A stretch of DNA of 24,464 bases, taken from positions 1-24,464 of the forward strand of contig JBNMOV010000016.1 in the NCBI GenBank assembly GCA_051275765.1. The letters run 5' to 3'. The notes under the pieces were generated by a model. That model was not told where the DNA came from and made no database searches. It was given only the letters and a program-made list of their open reading frames with translations. This document shows positions 22,294-24,464 of the stretch, piece after piece. The DNA is from JAHDCE01 sp051275765. Its GTDB lineage: Bacteria > Bacteroidota > Bacteroidia > Chitinophagales > Saprospiraceae. Every line of letters begins with the position of its first letter. Within the stretch, counting starts at the first letter, position 1. The position numbers were made by a program, and so were the translations under genes.

Positions 22294-23673
22294 TTAGATT
22301 GTTTTGCTTTGTTCAGCTTTAGCCAATCCTTCCTTGAAAACCCTCAGACATCGTTCTCTGGCGAATTTGTGATCCACCATCGGTTGAGAATAATCGAAAG
22401 AACCATATTCTGGAACCCACTTTTTAATATAGGCAGAATCCTTATCGAATTTTTTATGTTGGGACATCGGACTGAAGATTCTGAAATAAGGTGCAGCATC
22501 TGTACCGCATCCAGCCGCCCACTGCCAGCCACCATTATTACTAGCCAAATCAAAATCTAATAATTTATTAGCAAAATAGGCTTCTCCCCATCGCCAATCT
22601 ATGAGCAAATGCTTAGTCAAAAAACTAGCAACGAGCATTCGTACTCGATTATGCATATGACCAGTATGGTTTAATTCCCTCATTCCTGCATCTACCAGCG
22701 GATAACCAGTTTTTCCTTCACACCATTTTTTGAAATCCTCCTCATTATCTCTCCATTCGATGGATTCATATTTTTCTCTAAAAGCATTATTAGCTACTTT
22801 AGGGAAATTAGAAAGAATCATGGCATAAAAATCTCTCCAAATGAGTTCACTCAGAAAAGTATCATTCAATAAAGAAGCTTTCCACGCCTTTTCTCTGATA
22901 CTTATCGTTCCAAATCTAAAATGAATACCTAATTTGGAAGTAGCATCAAGCGAAGGGAAATTTCGCTTCTCATCATATTCCTTTATTGTTTTTTGCGTAA
23001 CCGTTTTATTGGGAATTTTAATAGGACTTTCTTTGAATCCTATATCTGATAGCGTAGGATAGGGGAGTGGTGGGGTTTTAAAATAATTTTGATGATATAA
23101 ATGGTTAGGATAAGGTTTTAGATAATAAGATAATTGATAGTTTTTATCCTTCTCGTCAGTATACCTGATTATCTTACTATTCAGTTTTTCTTTCCATTTC
23201 CTACTATAAGGTGTAAATATAGTATAAGGTAGCCCATCCGCCTTCGTCACTTCTTTTTCTTCGAAGATGACCTGATCCTTATAGCGGTGGAATTGAATAT
23301 CAGATGAACGAAGCAACTCAGCGATATTGCCATCTCTTTTTAATGCATAAGGTTCGTAATCCTTATTCGTATATACGCTGTCGACATTATAAGCTGCTAA
23401 GAGTTCTTTCCATATTTTAATAGGATTTCCATGACGAACCATTATACTACTGCCTAATGCTTTTAATTCTTGGTGTAGCAATGAGATTTGTCGATGGATG
23501 AATTGTACTCTAGCATCTGCTTTATCCTCCAGCTGCTCCAAAATTTTTGTGTCAAAAATAAATAGAGGAAGCACAGGATATTTACTTTCCTTCAATGCTC
23601 GATAAAGTCCTGCATTATCATTTAGTCTCAAGTCTCTTCTGTGCCAAAATATGGTAATCTTTTCCACTATCAA
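22294..23673 (-). CDS. phrB: Deoxyribodipyrimidine photolyase / cryptochrome family
   Basis: 459 residues. The N-terminal antenna-binding domain opens ITIFWHRRDLRLNDN. The C-terminal FAD domain contains ELIWRDFYAMIL, GYPLVDAGMRELNHTGHMHN, RVRMLVASFLTKHLLIDWRWG and NNGGWQWAAGCGTDAAPYF. Trp residues in the last two strips fit the electron-transfer chain and flavin site of class I CPD photolyases, which use blue light to split UV pyrimidine dimers. There is no ATG at the N-terminus: an in-frame TAG precedes a TTG at 23673, and a GTG at 23667 gives the more typical start MEKITIFW. It lies 48 bases upstream of pgsA on the same strand, but pgsA has its own promoter box. Confidence 0.92.
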   Translation of the reverse strand: MIVEKITIFWHRRDLRLNDNAGLYRALKESKYPVLPLFIFDTKILEQLEDKADARVQFIHRQISLLHQELKALGSSIMVRHGNPIKIWKELLAAYNVDSVYTNKDYEPYALKRDGNIAELLRSSDIQFHRYKDQVIFEEKEVTKADGLPYTIFTPYSRKWKEKLNSKIIRYTDEKDKNYQLSYYLKPYPNHLYHQNYFKTPPLPYPTLSDIGFKESPIKIPNKTVTQKTIKEYDEKRNFPSLDATSKLGIHFRFGTISIREKAWKASLLNDTFLSELIWRDFYAMILSNFPKVANNAFREKYESIEWRDNEEDFKKWCEGKTGYPLVDAGMRELNHTGHMHNRVRMLVASFLTKHLLIDWRWGEAYFANKLLDFDLASNNGGWQWAAGCGTDAAPYFRIFSPMSQHKKFDKDSAYIKKWVPEYGSFDYSQPMVDHKFARERCLRVFKEGLAKAEQSKTI

Positions 23674-23895
23674 CTATTTTAGGTAGTTAACAATGATGTA
23701 TCACTAATGTTTAATGGATAAGTTAAAATATTTTACGGATATTAAAATTAATCACTTTTAATAATTAGTATTCATCAGACCGATATGTTTCCCCTTTTCT
23801 CCGCTGTATTCGTCAAAGAACCAAAATTAGAACTCAAATAACAGAAAATTGGTACATAAAAAGAGAGGGAACGGCATCAAAATAAATGATCTGTT

Positions 23896-23925
23896 AGAAA
23901 ACGGTCGATTATGAGAGAAAACGGT
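23896..23925 (-). promoter_or_regulatory. Paired motif AGAAAACGGT, 20-bp spacing (operator-like)
   Basis: AGAAAACGGT at 23896-23905 and again at 23916-23925, 20 bp start to start. On the minus strand this reads ACCGTTTTCT twice. The same pair in the opposite orientation is at 24175-24205. Confidence 0.35.
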
Positions 23926-24046
23926 AATTTAAGCTAAATATATACGTAAAAATAAAATATACGCCGTTTCCTATATCGTTCCTACCTCTTCGTAGGTCAA
24001 GCTTGGACTACCCTCATTGGTGTTAGTTGTTTCTGTAAAATAAGTA

Positions 24047-24054
24047 TATATTTG
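24047..24054 (+). promoter_or_regulatory. -7 promoter box (TATATTTG) for a short transcript
   Basis: A perfect TAnnTTTG with a TTG 17 bases upstream (24027-24029). The nearest downstream signal is the terminator at 24140-24169, so the transcript would be about 110 bases. Confidence 0.4.
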
Positions 24055-24060
24055 TATTAT

Positions 24061-24169
24061 AGATATAAGAAATAAAATATTTTAAAAATATATATTAAGA
24101 ATTAGTTTTGTTTTAGTTTTCTCATAGTATGTTTAGTGTGCCTGCATCTGAAGAGATGCAGGCTTTTTT
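24061..24169 (+). ncRNA. Candidate small RNA, unit 1
   Basis: Bounded by the -7 box at 24047 and the terminator ending at 24169. Its last part, GTTTTCTCATAGTATGTTTA followed by CCTGCATCT, is repeated in unit 2. No open reading frame of note runs through it. Not matched to a known RNA family. Confidence 0.35.
24140..24169 (+). terminator. Strong rho-independent terminator 1
   Basis: GCCTGCATCT (24140-24149) pairs with AGATGCAGGC (24154-24163), loop GAAG, followed by six T (24164-24169). Confidence 0.8.
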
Positions 24170-24174
24170 ATTTG

Positions 24175-24205
24175 ACCGTTTTCTAATCAAAACCGACCGC
24201 TTTCT
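24175..24205 (+). promoter_or_regulatory. Paired motif ACCGYTTTCT, 21-bp spacing
   Basis: ACCGTTTTCT (24175-24184) and ACCGCTTTCT (24196-24205), 21 bp start to start, inverted relative to the pair at 23896-23925. Confidence 0.35.
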
Positions 24206-24266
24206 CGCAGTATTGAAGTGTAGGATAATTGCTACTAGAAATAACTATGAAATACCTGCATCTTGT

Positions 24267-24337
24267 GCTTGGTTTTCTCATAGTATGTTTTATGTTCCTG
24301 CATCTTTATCCTCCCTCCTAAGATGCAGGTTTTTTTT
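24267..24337 (+). ncRNA. Candidate small RNA, unit 2 (3' part)
   Basis: Repeats the unit 1 tail GTTTTCTCATAGTATGTTT before a second CCTGCATCT hairpin. No separate -7 box is evident for it. The loop of its terminator contains CCTCCCTCCT. Confidence 0.3.
24297..24337 (+). terminator. Strong rho-independent terminator 2
   Basis: CCTGCATCTT (24297-24306) pairs with AAGATGCAGG (24320-24329) around a 13-base pyrimidine-rich loop, followed by eight T (24330-24337). Confidence 0.8.
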
Positions 24338-24422
24338 GCCCTGTTGGTTCATGTTACGATTAAAATACATATAATTATCATCGAACACCGTTATTAAAGC
24401 AAGATATTAAGAAAATATTAAT

Positions 24423-24461
24423 ATAAAAGCCCTATATATCAGCAATATATAGGGCTTTTAT
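24423..24461. terminator. Bidirectional terminator at the right edge
   Basis: A 16-bp perfect stem (24423-24438 with 24446-24461, core AAAAGCCCTATATA) and a 7-base loop, with A-rich and T-rich sides on both strands. It probably ends a gene lying to the right of the window as well as + strand transcripts. Confidence 0.75.
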
Positions 24462-24464
24462 TAT

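Larger units (their letters stand above)
23674..24464. other. 790-bp region without protein genes; terminators, repeats and RNA candidates
   Basis: No supported CDS on either strand. It holds a GTCAAAGAACC string (23812-23822) matching the MITE end, two pairs of AGAAAACGGT-type motifs, a TAnnTTTG box and three strong hairpin terminators. The order suggests short transcripts rather than coding genes. Confidence 0.5.

Noticed and set aside
23960..24040. tRNA-like or coding segment around CCTACCTCTTCGTAGG
   Set aside because: Only one small stem; no cloverleaf, no T-loop motif, and the minus-strand frame there has no start codon.

Overview
This is an AT-rich stretch of a Bacteroidota chromosome. 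The lineage is read from a type IX secretion (T9SS) C-terminal sorting domain, PorT-like outer-membrane barrels ending in Phe, a PD40-repeat envelope protein, mevalonate-pathway isoprenoid synthesis (mvaD), a near absence of Shine-Dalgarno sites, and several TAnnTTTG (-7) promoter boxes directly before start codons. A free-living, Saprospiria- or Flavobacteriia-like organism is plausible, but genus is not decidable here. No rRNA, tRNA, CRISPR array, phage module or intact transposase was seen.

Layout. 1-5420: an envelope PD40 protein running off the left edge, a haem-binding c-type protein, a seven-repeat secreted propeller with T9SS signal, then kptA (RNA 2'-phosphotransferase) with a small amidohydrolase in one operon. 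5421-7583: a variable patch with an XRE-2TM regulator and a frameshifted VOC gene, each followed at its 3' side by the same 36-bp repeat. 7643-11307: mvaD, a GNAT acetyltransferase, a broken Crp-like regulator and an outer-membrane barrel. 11308-14771: a second barrel embedded in a dense field of large palindromic repeats, and a decayed gene. 14772-19282: pepD and recQ, separated by a nest of repeats inserted one inside another. 19283-20021: two small gene fragments. 20022-23673: a methyltransferase, a PAP2 phosphatase, pgsA and a photolyase, all on the minus strand. 23674-24464: no protein gene, but strong hairpin terminators, a duplicated small-RNA-like unit and paired operator-like motifs.

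How the genes relate. Most are housekeeping or envelope genes. PgsA makes phosphatidylglycerol-phosphate and the adjacent PAP2 protein is a natural candidate to dephosphorylate it. RecQ and photolyase are DNA-repair enzymes. The two barrels, the PD40 protein and the T9SS propeller act in the envelope or outside the cell.

The most unusual content lies between the genes: (i) a family of about 100-190-bp palindromes whose arms differ from element to element but stay self-complementary within each, including three fused head to tail; (ii) a second interspersed repeat with covarying hairpins, one copy of which is split by a 134-bp miniature transposon with 19-bp inverted ends; (iii) a candidate 730-bp element with 14-bp inverted ends and a 5-bp target duplication just upstream of recQ. 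Five reading frames are restored by adding one base to an A/T run, so some apparent pseudogenes may be assembly errors.
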